A stretch of 52,297 nt of DNA from an uncultured Lachnospiraceae bacterium (GTDB lineage: Bacteria; Bacillota; Clostridia; Lachnospirales; Lachnospiraceae). Made by a program: the position numbers and the translations under genes. Positions 51,867-52,297 of this stretch are shown piece after piece. The stretch covers positions 1 through 52,297 of the forward strand of contig CANPTH010000030.1 in assembly GCA_947576945.1 (NCBI GenBank), written 5' to 3'. The notes beneath the pieces were generated by a model. That model was given only the letters and a program-made list of their open reading frames with translations. It had not been told where the DNA came from and searched no databases. Positions within the stretch are counted from its first letter, which is position 1; each line of letters begins with the position of its first letter.

Positions 51867-52297
51867 TTAAGGTGTTGTTGTCTTTGTTCCACCTGTTGTA
51901 AATGTATCAGTGTAAACTGTTTGCCAATCTCCACCATTCACATAATCGCCTGCATCTGTATTTCTGTATTGCATAGCTTGTACAGTAAGGTCAATCGTTA
52001 AATGGCTTCCTTGATATTTGTCATTCTTTACCATGCCATCAAGAGAAGGATTTGTAGTTTGTGCAGAATCCATTCCTAAGAAATATCTGTATTCGGCACT
52101 AGCCTTTTTACTTGCATCTGTACCTGCTGTAACTTTTACATAATCATTATCTACAACAACAGTGTCAGCATCTTCTCCGTCACCAAAAGTACCACCGAGA
52201 GTAGCTCCTTCAATAATGTATCTAAGAACAAGTTTGCCATCGGTAACAGTATCCTTGTCATCTACTGGAACATAAGCAACTTTTCCATCCTTCATTC
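51867..52297 (-). CDS. TasA/camelysin-like secreted protein, C-terminal part (partial)
   Basis: The frame is open at the right edge; about 143 C-terminal residues are visible. The segment HLTIDLTVQAMQYRNTDAGDY matches the C-terminal region of TasA/CalY-type proteins, which use SipW-type signal peptidase and form extracellular fibres. Another typical feature is DNDYVKVTAG followed by RYFLGMDS. The stop is followed by two terminators. Base composition is intermediate, so it may be outside or inside the insertion. The signal peptide and gene start lie outside the window. Confidence 0.65.
   Translation of the reverse strand, partial: MKDGKVAYVPVDDKDTVTDGKLVLRYIIEGATLGGTFGDGEDADTVVVDNDYVKVTAGTDASKKASAEYRYFLGMDSAQTTNPSLDGMVKNDKYQGSHLTIDLTVQAMQYRNTDAGDYVNGGDWQTVYTDTFTTGGTKTTTP

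Larger units (their letters stand above)
49192..52297. mobile_element. AT-rich insertion in cpaF (one end; other end outside window)
   Basis: Base composition falls sharply to the right of about 49190, gene direction switches, and cpaF homology stops at the same point. The element side begins with a direct repeat AACCCTGT (twice, near 49254-49270) that could be a recombinase arm site. It encodes a Tn554 TnpC/DUF6262-like protein but no integrase in the visible part. The TATGTA at the junction resembles the GATGTA core of Tn554 sites; this is suggestive only. The right boundary is not in the window, and the TasA-like gene at the right edge may or may not belong to it. Confidence 0.6.

Overview
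The window looks like a chromosomal segment of a gut-type member of the Lachnospiraceae (Clostridia, Firmicutes). The basis is the gene families present: a YesM/YesN-type two-component system beside a sugar ABC transporter, DUF1538 with a PII-like partner, the DUF969/DUF979/Pcp set, a Tad pilus locus with Flp1, DUF5702 and DUF6382-FHA proteins, and a TasA-like secreted protein. Shine-Dalgarno sites are strong and sigma-A promoters have 17-bp spacers. Genus and species cannot be fixed from sequence reading alone.

Layout. 1-6.5 kb: a leftward carbohydrate operon (solute-binding lipoprotein, two permeases, GH3 glycosidase, SDR oxidoreductase). 6.5-10.2 kb: a divergent AraC-type response regulator and its histidine kinase, which probably control that operon; their leader carries a 78-bp tandem repeat. 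10.2-13 kb: a PII-like protein, a DUF1538 membrane protein and a previously unlisted 39-residue membrane peptide. 13-33 kb: two tandem giant secreted surface proteins (3646 and about 2893 residues) of the same architecture, ending in about 14 and about 7 beta-sandwich repeats. 33-34.1 kb: a small lipoprotein, a 276-bp MITE-like element and tRNA-Ser(GCU). 34.2-41.2 kb: pyroglutamyl peptidase with DUF979/DUF969 membrane proteins, two-subunit class I fumarase, a HIT protein, a flavodoxin-SCP2 fusion and a rhomboid protease. 41.3-49.2 kb: a Tad (type IVb) pilus locus whose cpaF/tadA ATPase gene is cut by an AT-rich insertion. 49.2-52.3 kb: that insertion (DUF6262/TnpC-like protein, RelE-like membrane protein, DUF2971 protein), then the C-terminal part of a TasA-like secreted protein running off the right edge.

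The most interesting signal is a pair of promoters driving the two giant surface proteins. In each, a run of nine G residues lies exactly between a recognisable -35 and a TATTAT/TAAAAT -10 box. The spacer is 17 bp for the 2893-residue protein (optimal) and 19 bp for the 3646-residue protein (predicted weak). Slipped-strand changes in the G run would alter the -35/-10 spacing, so the two paralogues may be independently phase-variable, giving a four-state surface switch. Other promoters read in this window (tRNA-Ser, DUF969, response regulator) all have 17-bp spacers without G runs.

A second theme is small dispersed repeats: a 100-bp hairpin repeat ending in a Shine-Dalgarno sequence and sitting just upstream of start codons, a TA-flanked MITE with a solitary end elsewhere, and a 78-bp hairpin repeat with a diverged inverted copy near 41.2 kb. 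Functions are assigned by recognising motifs in the translated sequence; no database search was possible.
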